DNA from: an uncultured Ignavibacteriota bacterium
Lineage (GTDB): Bacteria > Bacteroidota > Ignavibacteria > Tepidaquicellales > Tepidaquicellaceae
NCBI GenBank assembly: GCA_937959065.1
Contig: CALGOI010000204.1
Location: 1 to 14,998 of the forward strand
Reading direction: 5' to 3'
DNA length: 14,998 nucleotides
The notes beneath the pieces were generated by a model, which was given only the letters and a program-made list of their open reading frames with translations, was not told the origin of the DNA and did not search any database. Of this stretch, positions 1-5,663 are shown piece by piece. Numbering within the stretch: position 1 is the stretch's first letter; each line of letters starts with the position of its first letter. Made by a program: the position numbers and the translations under genes.

Positions 1-323
1 TTGAGTTCGAAGCTTGCCGGGGTTTTGGATTTCATTATGTGGTATTCGATACCGGATAGTTTATCCGAGTAGTTATCGTAAACGGCAAAGAAATAAAAAT
101 CATCAGTTGGTGTTCTTAGAGCGTCCAGCTGCTCATCATCGAGGGTGATATTCAGAATAACGTTGTTTCCTTCATTCTCAAGCATGAAGTCGTTGAAACG
201 TCTGAACAGGTTGTCAGTTTCTTCTGTTGGAGTGCCGACATAACCGGAGAATTCCGGAACGCCGTCCTGCGCGAAGGCAGTGAGGGAGATAAAGGTTAAC
301 AGGATTGCTAAAAAAGTTTTCAT
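1..323 (-). CDS. Secreted protein of unknown function (3' part beyond the window)
   Basis: An open frame read on the minus strand from ATG at 323-321 stays open for 107 codons to the left edge, so only the N-terminal part is present. It begins MKTFLAILLTFISLTAFA, a clear Sec signal peptide: a charged start, a hydrophobic core, and AFA just before QDG as a likely signal peptidase I site. The mature part is acidic and polar (NNVILNITLDDEQLDALR and FYFFAVYDNYSDKLSG are visible), as expected of a soluble exported or envelope protein. I do not recognise the family. A palindromic repeat begins only about 12 nt upstream of the ATG, so the promoter must lie inside or beyond that repeat. Real coding is well supported by the signal peptide and the uninterrupted frame; the function is unknown. 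Confidence 0.75.
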   Translation of the reverse strand, partial: MKTFLAILLTFISLTAFAQDGVPEFSGYVGTPTEETDNLFRRFNDFMLENEGNNVILNITLDDEQLDALRTPTDDFYFFAVYDNYSDKLSGIEYHIMKSKTPASFEL

Positions 324-335
324 AGTTCATTTTTT

Positions 336-395
336 AATCCCCTCTTGAGAGGGGTGGATTTCGTCCCGTCTTAGGGACGAAAGACGGGGTGTGTA
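336..395 (-). repeat. Two-hairpin palindromic repeat, copy 1 (inverted)
   Basis: Read on the minus strand this is ACACACCCCGTC, then a hairpin, then CCACCCCTCTCAAGAGGGG followed by ATT, the same plan as the three plus-oriented copies. The CCCC/GGGG hairpin is at 339-354. The second stem is TTTCGTCCC (359-367) with GGGACGAAA (374-382), a perfect 9-bp stem around a 6-nt loop. That stem differs in sequence from the CTGARGC stems of the other copies but sits in the same place. It lies between the start of the secreted protein gene and the end of the DUF559 gene. Confidence 0.85.
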
Positions 396-398
396 AAA

Positions 399-764
399 TT
401 ACTTATATTGTTTTATACAATCATTTATATATAAAAGGACACCATTTATATTTTTCTTAATATCATTATCATAGATTCTTATAATTCTTAATCCAATATC
501 TTCCAGATATTTTTGTCTGATTTTATCTTTAGTTCCTTTATATGTGTGACTTTCGCCATCAATTTCAATAACCAGACTTAAATCGGCACAGTAGAAATCC
601 ACAATATATTTATCTATGGGTTTTTGTCTGTGGAAGTCATACCCCAATTTTTTTCTTTTCAATTCATTCCATAATAATACTTCAGATAGTTTACTGTTAT
701 TTCGAAGATGTTTTGCGAGGTTTTTTAGTTTAGGATTATATCTGATTAATTTTGTATGATCCAT
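399..764 (-). CDS. DUF559-family (PD-(D/E)XK / Vsr-like) endonuclease domain protein
   Basis: A 121-aa single-domain protein with the DUF559 layout: an N-terminal NPKLKNLAKHLRNN segment, SEVLLWNEL with Glu28, GYDFHRQKPIDKYIVDFYC with Asp56, and then VIEIDGESH with Glu67, Asp69 and His73. The D...ExD core and conserved acidic and His residues are typical of Vsr-related PD-(D/E)XK nucleases, so DNA nicking or cleavage is the probable activity; the biological role of the family is not settled. The frame stays open upstream to 938, but residues before ATG 762-764 are a translation of repeat copy 2 (PLLRGVSEPQTQTGCVN), so I take the downstream Met as the start. There is no clear Shine-Dalgarno. 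The gene lies between two inverted repeats and is transcribed opposite to repeat copies 2 and 3. Confidence 0.85.
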   Translation of the reverse strand: MDHTKLIRYNPKLKNLAKHLRNNSKLSEVLLWNELKRKKLGYDFHRQKPIDKYIVDFYCADLSLVIEIDGESHTYKGTKDKIRQKYLEDIGLRIIRIYDNDIKKNINGVLLYINDCIKQYK

Positions 765-770
765 AAGGTT

Positions 771-824
771 AACACACCCCGTCTGAGTCTGCGGCTCAGA
801 CACACCTCTCAAGAGGGGATTTTC
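771..824 (+). repeat. Two-hairpin palindromic repeat, copy 2
   Basis: AACACACCCCGT is followed by hairpin 1, CTGAGTC (783-789) with GGCTCAG (793-799), a 7-bp stem with one G-T wobble. Then comes a degenerate hairpin 2, CCTCTCAAGAGG, in which the usual outer CCCC arm is changed to CACC. The segment ends GGGGATTTTCC. The sequence after it differs from the tails of copies 3 and 4. It lies directly upstream of the DUF559 start codon. Confidence 0.85.
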
Positions 825-884
825 CAAGTGCCTTTTTATTATTATTAAAGGTGGTTGAAAAATTGTATTCAATTTAATAACATG

Positions 885-933
885 CCCCCGTCTTTTATAA
901 TGGGACAAATATAACAAACCCCGTCTTTTATAT
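885..933 (+). repeat. Two truncated head copies of the palindromic repeat
   Basis: The 14-mer CCCCGTCTTTTATA occurs at 886-899 and again at 919-932, 33 nt apart. The full repeat head CACCCCGTCTGAAG follows at 938-951. Each short copy has only the CCCCGTCT head and then runs into TTTATA, lacking both hairpins. They are most simply truncated or aborted copies of the neighbouring repeat. Confidence 0.6.
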
Positions 934-1020
934 AACACACCCCGTCTGAAGCTACGCTTCAGCCACCCCTCTCAAGAGGGGATTTTTTAGTGCATAGAGT
1001 CAGATAGAGTAATTGTTAGT
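934..1020 (+). repeat. Two-hairpin palindromic repeat, copy 3, with conserved tail
   Basis: ACACACCCCGT is followed by hairpin 1, CTGAAGC (946-952) with GCTTCAG (956-962), and hairpin 2, CCCCTCT with AGAGGGG (966-981). A T6 run and AGTGCATAGAGT come next, and the unit ends near TTGTTAGT at 1013-1020. The part after the hairpins matches copy 4, so the unit is about 85 nt long. A GC-rich stem followed by six Ts would also act as an intrinsic terminator for plus-strand transcription. Confidence 0.9.
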
Positions 1021-1084
1021 GGCTAAAGCAAAATATTTTGTTTAACGTCCCACCAATAATATAATTTTCATAATAGGTTTGTTA

Positions 1085-1110
1085 CGTTCCCAAACCGGAG
1101 TTTGGGAACG
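1085..1110. repeat. Perfect 10-bp palindrome downstream of acs
   Basis: CGTTCCCAAA (1085-1094) pairs perfectly with TTTGGGAACG (1101-1110) around the 6-nt loop CCGGAG. It starts 20 nt beyond the acs stop codon and could end acs transcription or protect its 3' end. Neither side has a T-run, so it is a poor intrinsic terminator. A dispersed palindrome of a second family is as likely. Confidence 0.6.
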
Positions 1111-1130
1111 AGTTTCTAATTTTGGTAAAC

Positions 1131-3134
1131 TTATTCTTCTTCTTCGGCGCGGAGTTTTTCGAGTACGGAGAAGTCTTCGAGGGTTGTTACGTCACCTTTT
1201 ACTTCACCGCTTTGCGCGAGTTCACGGAGAAGTCTACGCATGATCTTACCACTCCTTGTTTTTGGAAGCGCATCGGTAAAGCGAATATCGTCAGGTCTTG
1301 CAAGCGCGCCTATTTCTTTCACCACCCATTGTTTCAATTCGTCTTTCAGTGCATCATTCGGAACGTTATCACCTTCAAGAGTGACAAAAGCGCATATTGA
1401 ATTACCTTTGATCTCATCCGGTTTACCGACGACTGCTGATTCCGCGACCTTAGGATGCGCAACCAGGGCGGACTCTACTTCAGCTGTTCCAAGCCTGTGT
1501 CCGCTTACATTCAATACGTCGTCGACGCGACCCATTACCCAGAAGTATCCGTCCTTGTCGCACCTTGCTCCGTCACCGGTGAAATAGTATCCGGGGAATT
1601 CCGACCAATACTGCTGTTTGTAACGTTTATCATCGCCGTAGATTGTTCTGAGCATAGACGGCCATGGAGTCCTCATAATAAGGAATCCACCTGCCCCTTT
1701 AGGAACCTCTTTACCGTTCTTATCGACGACTTCCGGTTTTATTCCGAAGAACGGGAAAGTAGCTGAACCGGGTTTACATGGAGTTGCTCCCGGTAAAGGT
1801 GAAATCATAATAGCGCCGGTTTCAGTCTGCCACCAGGTGTCCACGATAGGACATTTTTTGTTACCGATCTTATTGTAGTACCACATCCACGCTTCAGGAT
1901 TAATAGGTTCACCTACTGTTCCAAGAACACGCAATGAACTAAGATCTTTACCTTTAAGCCATTTCTCTCCCCACTTGATAAATGCGCGGATAGCAGTAGG
2001 TGCTGTATAGAAAATGCTCACTTTGTATTTATCCACGATATGCCAGAAGCGGTCGGGGTTTGGATAGTTAGGAGCCCCTTCGTAGATCACAACAGTTGCT
2101 CCGTTCTGCATTGGTCCGTATGTTACGTAGCTGTGTCCGGTTACCCAGCCGACATCGGCCGTGCACCAATAAACGTCCTGGTCTTTGAGATCAAAAATAT
2201 ATTTCGTAGTAAGATAGGTTTGTACCGAATAGCCACCCGTTGTGTGAAGAATCCCTTTCGGTTTACCGGTAGTTCCGCTGGTATAGAGAATGTATAGCGG
2301 ATGTTCCGAATCCAGTTCAGCCGGCTTACAATACTCGTCAGCATTTTTCATCTGCTCGTAATACCATACATCCCTCCCCTCCTGCATTTTCACTTTATTA
2401 CCGCACCTATTTACCACTATTACTTTTTTAATAGTCGGGCAATTGATGAGGGCTTCATCTACATTTGCTTTAAGTTCGATAGTGGTACCTCTCCTGAAGC
2501 CGCCGTCCGCAGTAATGACCATTTTAGCTTTAGCATCGTTGATCCTGTCGATGAGAGCCTGCGCAGAAAATCCGCCGAACACTATTGAATGCACAGCACC
2601 AATTCGTGTACAGGCAAGCATCGCAATAACCGACTCAGGTATCATAGGCAGATATATGCAAACCCTGTCGCCTTTCTTGATACCGTTCTTTTTGAGAACG
2701 TTAGCAAATTTATTGACTTCTATATAAAGCTGATGATATGTGTAAGTTTTCGTGTCGCCCGGTTCACCCTCGAAGAAAAGCGCGACTTTATTCCGTCGGT
2801 GAGTATCGAGGTGCCTGTCCAGGCAGTTATAAGACATGTTGAGTTTACCACCCACGAACCATTTAGAATGAGGGGCTTTCCACTCGAGTACTTTATTCCA
2901 TTTTTTAAACCAGTCGAGTTCACCTGCGGCTTTGGCCCAAAATTTCTGAGGATGTTTAATCGACTCGTTATACATTTTCTTGTATTGAGCCATTGAAGAA
3001 ACGTAAGCATCCTTTGAAAATTCAGTAGATGGTTTAAATAAACGTTTTTCCTGGGACAATGAAGTTATCTTTTGCGCTGCCTGAGCAGAATTATTTTCTG
3101 TTTTCTTAATGGTTTTGCGTGTGGTTTTACTCAT
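1131..3134 (-). CDS. acs: Acetyl-CoA synthetase (AMP-forming)
   Basis: A cytosolic ANL-superfamily enzyme that makes acetyl-CoA from acetate, ATP and CoA through acetyl-AMP. It is 667 aa, slightly longer than the usual ~650, because of a Lys/Ser-rich N-terminal extension of about 40 residues. Visible signatures are the N-terminal NCLDRHLD (103-110), the ATP-binding P-loop YTSGTTGKPKG (284-294), YWCTADVGWVTGHSY (322-336), VDTWWQTETG (431-440) whose Trp limits the acyl pocket to acetate, the hinge region GRVDDVLNVSGHR (535-547), and PKTRSGKIMRR with catalytic Lys630, the residue acetylated by Pat-type enzymes in other bacteria. It is a monocistronic minus-strand gene. The ATG was kept because a TAnnTTTG-type box lies about 20 nt upstream; Met48 would be an alternative. 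Directly oriented palindromic repeats lie on both sides. Confidence 0.97.
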   Translation of the reverse strand: MSKTTRKTIKKTENNSAQAAQKITSLSQEKRLFKPSTEFSKDAYVSSMAQYKKMYNESIKHPQKFWAKAAGELDWFKKWNKVLEWKAPHSKWFVGGKLNMSYNCLDRHLDTHRRNKVALFFEGEPGDTKTYTYHQLYIEVNKFANVLKKNGIKKGDRVCIYLPMIPESVIAMLACTRIGAVHSIVFGGFSAQALIDRINDAKAKMVITADGGFRRGTTIELKANVDEALINCPTIKKVIVVNRCGNKVKMQEGRDVWYYEQMKNADEYCKPAELDSEHPLYILYTSGTTGKPKGILHTTGGYSVQTYLTTKYIFDLKDQDVYWCTADVGWVTGHSYVTYGPMQNGATVVIYEGAPNYPNPDRFWHIVDKYKVSIFYTAPTAIRAFIKWGEKWLKGKDLSSLRVLGTVGEPINPEAWMWYYNKIGNKKCPIVDTWWQTETGAIMISPLPGATPCKPGSATFPFFGIKPEVVDKNGKEVPKGAGGFLIMRTPWPSMLRTIYGDDKRYKQQYWSEFPGYYFTGDGARCDKDGYFWVMGRVDDVLNVSGHRLGTAEVESALVAHPKVAESAVVGKPDEIKGNSICAFVTLEGDNVPNDALKDELKQWVVKEIGALARPDDIRFTDALPKTRSGKIMRRLLRELAQSGEVKGDVTTLEDFSVLEKLRAEEEE

Positions 3135-3154
3135 ATGAGAGGATAATTTGTTGT

Positions 3155-3162
3155 CAAAAGTA
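3155..3162 (-). promoter_or_regulatory. Possible Bacteroidota-type -7 box for acs
   Basis: TACTTTTG on the minus strand fits TAnnTTTG, the -7 element of Bacteroidota housekeeping promoters, and would start transcription about 15 nt before the acs ATG. I see no convincing TTG -33 element at the usual spacing, so the call rests on one 8-mer. Confidence 0.3.
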
Positions 3163-3230
3163 AAAACTAATAAATTTGCGGTGAAAAATGTAGGAAGAAC
3201 GAGGGAGATTATTTATAATTATGTTCTATA

Positions 3231-3315
3231 TTACACACCCCGTCTGAGGCTACGCCTCAGCCACCCCTCTCAAGAGGGGATTTTTAGGGCATAGAGTTAG
3301 AGAGTGCTTGTTAGT
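3231..3315 (+). repeat. Two-hairpin palindromic repeat, copy 4, with conserved tail
   Basis: ACACACCCCGT is followed by hairpin 1, CTGAGGC (3244-3250) with GCCTCAG (3254-3260), and hairpin 2, CCCCTCT with AGAGGGG (3264-3279). T5 and AGGGCATAGAGT follow, and the unit ends CTTGTTAGT at 3307-3315. Compared with copy 3, the A-T pair in stem 1 is replaced by G-C on both sides. The tail reaches the stop codon (3311-3313) of the next minus-strand gene. Confidence 0.9.
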
Positions 3316-3730
3316 TTTCAAAAATACCGCAGCCGTCAACTTTAATTAGATTATTATTTTCGTCAAATTGAAAATAGAAAGTGTAAACTAACCCACGCAT
3401 AGACCAATTACCTGGTGGTCCGTATTCAGTTTCCACAAACTCAACATACAATTCATTATTAACTATTTTAGAAAAGTAGATATAAAATTTTGAAGCCGGA
3501 TCAACAGATAATTTTGAAAGTTTACTTTTTTTCTTCAATCTTCTTCCAATCTCTATTTTATTTATGTTAGTATCCAGATAATAATATTCAGAATTTATAA
3601 ATTCTTCATCTGATTCTACTTCATTTAAATAATCTAAAAATTTGATATAATCATCAACTACACTAAACATACCCAAATATTCAGGATAATTTCTTTGTAT
3701 AAAAATCTCAAACTTTTTTGAATTCTGCAT
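3311..3730 (-). CDS. Small, probably exported protein of unknown function (start uncertain)
   Basis: From ATG at 3730 the frame gives 139 aa, rich in Tyr, Phe, Asp and Glu, with a basic stretch RRLKKKSKLSKLS in the middle and GPPGNWSMRGLVYTFYFQFD near the end. I recognise no family. The same frame stays open upstream to a stop at 3830-3832, and these codons read KKILLILIIIVICYSEA then NSDSIDVKYLKAFNY, a textbook Sec signal peptide with SEA as a likely cleavage site. No ATG, GTG or TTG sits before KKILL: the codon there is TTT, and the nearest non-standard start is ATT at 3820-3818. The real protein is therefore probably about 170 aa and exported, with a start that was lost or is unusual. The upstream codons overlap the end of the OsmC gene, which suggests co-transcription. 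Confidence 0.65.
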   Translation of the reverse strand: MQNSKKFEIFIQRNYPEYLGMFSVVDDYIKFLDYLNEVESDEEFINSEYYYLDTNINKIEIGRRLKKKSKLSKLSVDPASKFYIYFSKIVNNELYVEFVETEYGPPGNWSMRGLVYTFYFQFDENNNLIKVDGCGIFEN

Positions 3731-3810
3731 GTAATTAAAAGCCTTGAGATATTTTACGTCAATAGAGTCGCTGTTAGCTTCGGAATAACAAATAACTATA
3801 ATTATTAATA

Positions 3811-4341
3811 TTAATAAAATTTTCTTAAATTAATTAAAGTAAATTTTGAAGAAATATCTTCTACCCCGTTTTTCAAAGTTTGAAAAACAACACAGTATCT
3901 TTCAGAGAGTTCTATCAATTTGTCAATTTTTTCTTTTTCTTCATCCGTTTCAATATCGAATAGCAGCCGGATATTTTTAAACCCGACCGGAACATCCTTA
4001 CTAACCGCAAGAGTACCTCTGAAATCGAGGTCTCCTTCGGCTTTTATAACAGCTTTCCTGTATTCAATACCCATCGACAAAGAAACAGCTTTGAAAGTAA
4101 CCCCGGCACATGCGACAAGCGATTCAAGAAGCATGTCGCCTGAGCATGCCTCAGATCCGTCTCCTCCCGCAGCCGGATGCAGACCTGATACCACATTCCC
4201 AGCAAATGTTTCAACGCTGCAATTCAAGTCTTCCTTACTGATTGTACCAACAGCGTGGTGGGTAATAATCGCTGATTCGGGATCTTCCTTGTATTTGTTT
4301 TTGAGCGGAGCCTGTTTAGCTCTTAGTTCTTCTTTATTCAT
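3811..4341 (-). CDS. OsmC-family protein (peroxiredoxin-like thiol protein)
   Basis: A 176-aa cytosolic protein of the OsmC/Ohr superfamily, whose characterised members reduce organic hydroperoxides with a Cys pair. Two Cys are in the expected places: Cys78 in SLVACAGVT, after the ACSGDMLLE helix, and Cys150 in ERYCVVFQTL. DLDFRGTLAVSKDVPVGF (105-121) is typical of the YhfA-like/OsmC subgroup rather than Ohr. Specific substrate is not deducible. The C-terminus (TLINLRKFY) looks about ten residues longer than I would expect for the family and runs into the start region of the next gene, so a small indel at the junction is possible. It is divergent from the cytochrome c gene across 164 nt, so a shared control region is plausible but not shown. 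Confidence 0.9.
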   Translation of the reverse strand: MNKEELRAKQAPLKNKYKEDPESAIITHHAVGTISKEDLNCSVETFAGNVVSGLHPAAGGDGSEACSGDMLLESLVACAGVTFKAVSLSMGIEYRKAVIKAEGDLDFRGTLAVSKDVPVGFKNIRLLFDIETDEEKEKIDKLIELSERYCVVFQTLKNGVEDISSKFTLINLRKFY

Positions 4342-4443
4342 ATTTTAAGTTTTGTAAAAATACCAATTCCAACTTTTTTAAAAAATACTACATTTAAACT
4401 CCACTTGTTGCATTTTTAAATCATTTTCGGCATTTTGTACGAA

Positions 4444-4463
4444 GTAATTTTACTAAAAATTAC
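4444..4463. promoter_or_regulatory. Inverted repeat in the osmC-family/cytochrome divergent region
   Basis: GTAATTTT (4444-4451) pairs with AAAATTAC (4456-4463) across a 4-nt centre. It sits about 43 nt before the first cytochrome c start, in the only intergenic space between the two divergent genes. It could be an operator, but a chance AT-rich palindrome cannot be excluded. Downstream, AGGGAG at 4491-4496 is a reasonable Shine-Dalgarno for the cytochrome gene. Confidence 0.3.
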
Positions 4464-4505
4464 GCTGGTTTAAAACTGCATTTAAATCAAAGGGAGAATA
4501 AACAA

Positions 4506-5495
4506 ATGAAGAAACTCTTCAAAATCGGAGGGATAGTTATAGCCGTGCTGTTCCTCATTCTTGTAGGAGTATATGCGTATGTAATGACAGCATTTCCTAA
4601 ATACGACCCCGCTCCGGAGCTAACCATCGAGGCAACCCCGGAAATGATAGCCAGAGGCAAGTACCTTGCCGAAACGTCATTCAGCTGTATAGACTGCCAT
4701 TCAATCCGGGACGCAGAAAAATTCACCATGCCGCTTGTACCGGGCACTGAAGGACAGGGAGGAATGGATATGGGCGAAGGAGCAGGATTTATACCTGCCG
4801 CTAACATAACTCCGGATGTAGAAACGGGAATCGGCGGATGGACGGATGGAGAGATATTCAGAGCAATCACTGTAGGTGTAGATAAAGACGGAGAGCCATT
4901 AGCACCGATGATGCCATACGGGTTATTCAGAGAAGCAGATAGTACAGATATAATAGCAGTCATTGCCTACCTTAAGACTTTAAAACCCATTCATAATAAA
5001 GTACCTGAAAAGGATCTCAACTTCCCTTTAAACATCATATTCAGAACAGTTCAGCAGCCAACTGCATTCAAACAAAAACCGGATGAAAGCGACAGACTGG
5101 CAACAGGTCAATACCTTGCCATGCCATGTATTTTCTGTCATACACCTCAAGAGCAGGGAGTTATGTTCGAAGACAGCTTATTAGCGGGAGGGGTTCCTTT
5201 TATGCTTCCGGGAGGCGGATTCAGTGTATCGGCAAATATTACACCTGACAAAGAGACAGGGATTGGTCAATGGACAAAGGAGATGTTCATAAAGAGGTTT
5301 AAAGACGCTACTAAACCAGAAATGCATACAGCTGCCCCAATTGGTTCATATAATACAGTAATGCCCTGGTCATTTTACGGACAGATGACAGAGGAGGATC
5401 TCGGAGCGATATATGATTTCATAATGACAACAAGGCCGATTAAACATACAGTGGAGAGATATGTACCTCCAAAGGGACCAACCACAAGCAGATAG
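4506..5495 (+). CDS. Membrane-anchored diheme cytochrome c (paralogue 1)
   Basis: A 329-aa protein with an uncleaved-looking N-terminal anchor (residues 7-27, hydrophobic after MKKLFK) and a periplasmic part with two cytochrome c domains. Heme 1 attaches at CIDCH (61-65), with Met136 in PMMPYG as probable distal ligand. Heme 2 attaches at CIFCH (208-212), with Met286 in VMPWSFYG. Each half carries the same ANITPDxETGIGxWT block (about 99-112 and 243-257), so the protein is itself an internal duplication. It resembles the diheme c subunits that accept electrons from periplasmic dehydrogenases, but no dehydrogenase is adjacent and the partner is unknown. The ATG follows AGGGAG by 9 nt, and a strong terminator follows the gene, so it appears monocistronic. 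Confidence 0.93.
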   Translation: MKKLFKIGGIVIAVLFLILVGVYAYVMTAFPKYDPAPELTIEATPEMIARGKYLAETSFSCIDCHSIRDAEKFTMPLVPGTEGQGGMDMGEGAGFIPAANITPDVETGIGGWTDGEIFRAITVGVDKDGEPLAPMMPYGLFREADSTDIIAVIAYLKTLKPIHNKVPEKDLNFPLNIIFRTVQQPTAFKQKPDESDRLATGQYLAMPCIFCHTPQEQGVMFEDSLLAGGVPFMLPGGGFSVSANITPDKETGIGQWTKEMFIKRFKDATKPEMHTAAPIGSYNTVMPWSFYGQMTEEDLGAIYDFIMTTRPIKHTVERYVPPKGPTTSR

Positions 5496-5497
5496 TC

Positions 5498-5536
5498 AAA
5501 AGCCCCTCGATTTGATTTAAATCGGGGGCTTTTTTT
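5498..5536 (+). terminator. Rho-independent terminator of cytochrome c paralogue 1
   Basis: AGCCCC (5501-5506) pairs with GGGGCT (5525-5530), and CGATTT (5508-5513) with AAATCG (5519-5524), around a 5-nt loop with one bulged T. That gives a 12-bp stem followed by T6, starting a few nt after the stop codon. Confidence 0.92.
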
Positions 5537-5584
5537 ATTCTGATTTTGAAACCAAAAAATATTATTTTCGTATCACAATCGAAC

Positions 5585-5622
5585 ATTGGCTCCAACCAAT
5601 ACTTCAGCGTGCATCCGCACGC
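5585..5622. repeat. Pair of small hairpins between the two cytochrome genes
   Basis: ATTGG (5585-5589) pairs with CCAAT (5596-5600). Seven nucleotides later GCGTGC (5607-5612) pairs with GCACGC (5617-5622) around ATCC. The layout of two adjacent hairpins recalls the larger repeat family, but the sequence is unrelated. It may be a remnant of another dispersed repeat or part of the leader of the next gene. Confidence 0.35.
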
Positions 5623-5663
5623 CGATATTTAACTAACAAATTATAAAATAAATACTTAACCCG

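Larger units (their letters stand above)
336..824. mobile_element. Candidate mobile unit: DUF559 nuclease gene between inverted palindromic repeats
   Basis: Repeat copy 1 (336-395) and copy 2 (771-824) are in opposite orientation and enclose one gene. The outer ends match as inverted repeats (AATCCCCTCTTGAGAGG on the left, CCTCTCAAGAGGGGATT on the right). The inner ends, GGGGTGTGT and ACACACCCC, lie 3 nt from the stop codon and about 6 nt from the start codon of the nuclease gene. The gene therefore almost exactly fills the space between the repeats. No transposase of a known class and no obvious target duplication is seen. That the unit moves is inference from this architecture. Confidence 0.4.

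Noticed and set aside
765..938. N-terminal extension of the DUF559 protein by 58 residues (open frame to 938)
   Set aside because: The extra residues are a translation of repeat copy 2 and of the truncated heads (YKRRG occurs twice). They carry no domain, and the family normally starts near NPKLK.
771..1020. CRISPR array
   Set aside because: Repeat units are palindromic, of different length, in different orientation and not separated by regular spacers; no cas gene is nearby.
1029..1040. CAAAATATTTTG palindrome
   Set aside because: A short AT-rich palindrome is expected by chance in this composition and has no gene start beside it.
1122..1766. Plus-strand open frames opposite acs (1122-1400, 1240-1587, 1455-1766)
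   Set aside because: They lie antisense within a certain acs gene and show no domain or sensible composition; they are shadows of its codon use.
3920..4348. 142-aa plus-strand open frame opposite the OsmC gene
   Set aside because: Ser/Pro-rich antisense shadow of a clearly recognised gene.
4487..4963. 158-aa minus-strand open frame opposite cytochrome c paralogue 1
   Set aside because: Low-complexity antisense translation of a gene with two perfect heme sites.
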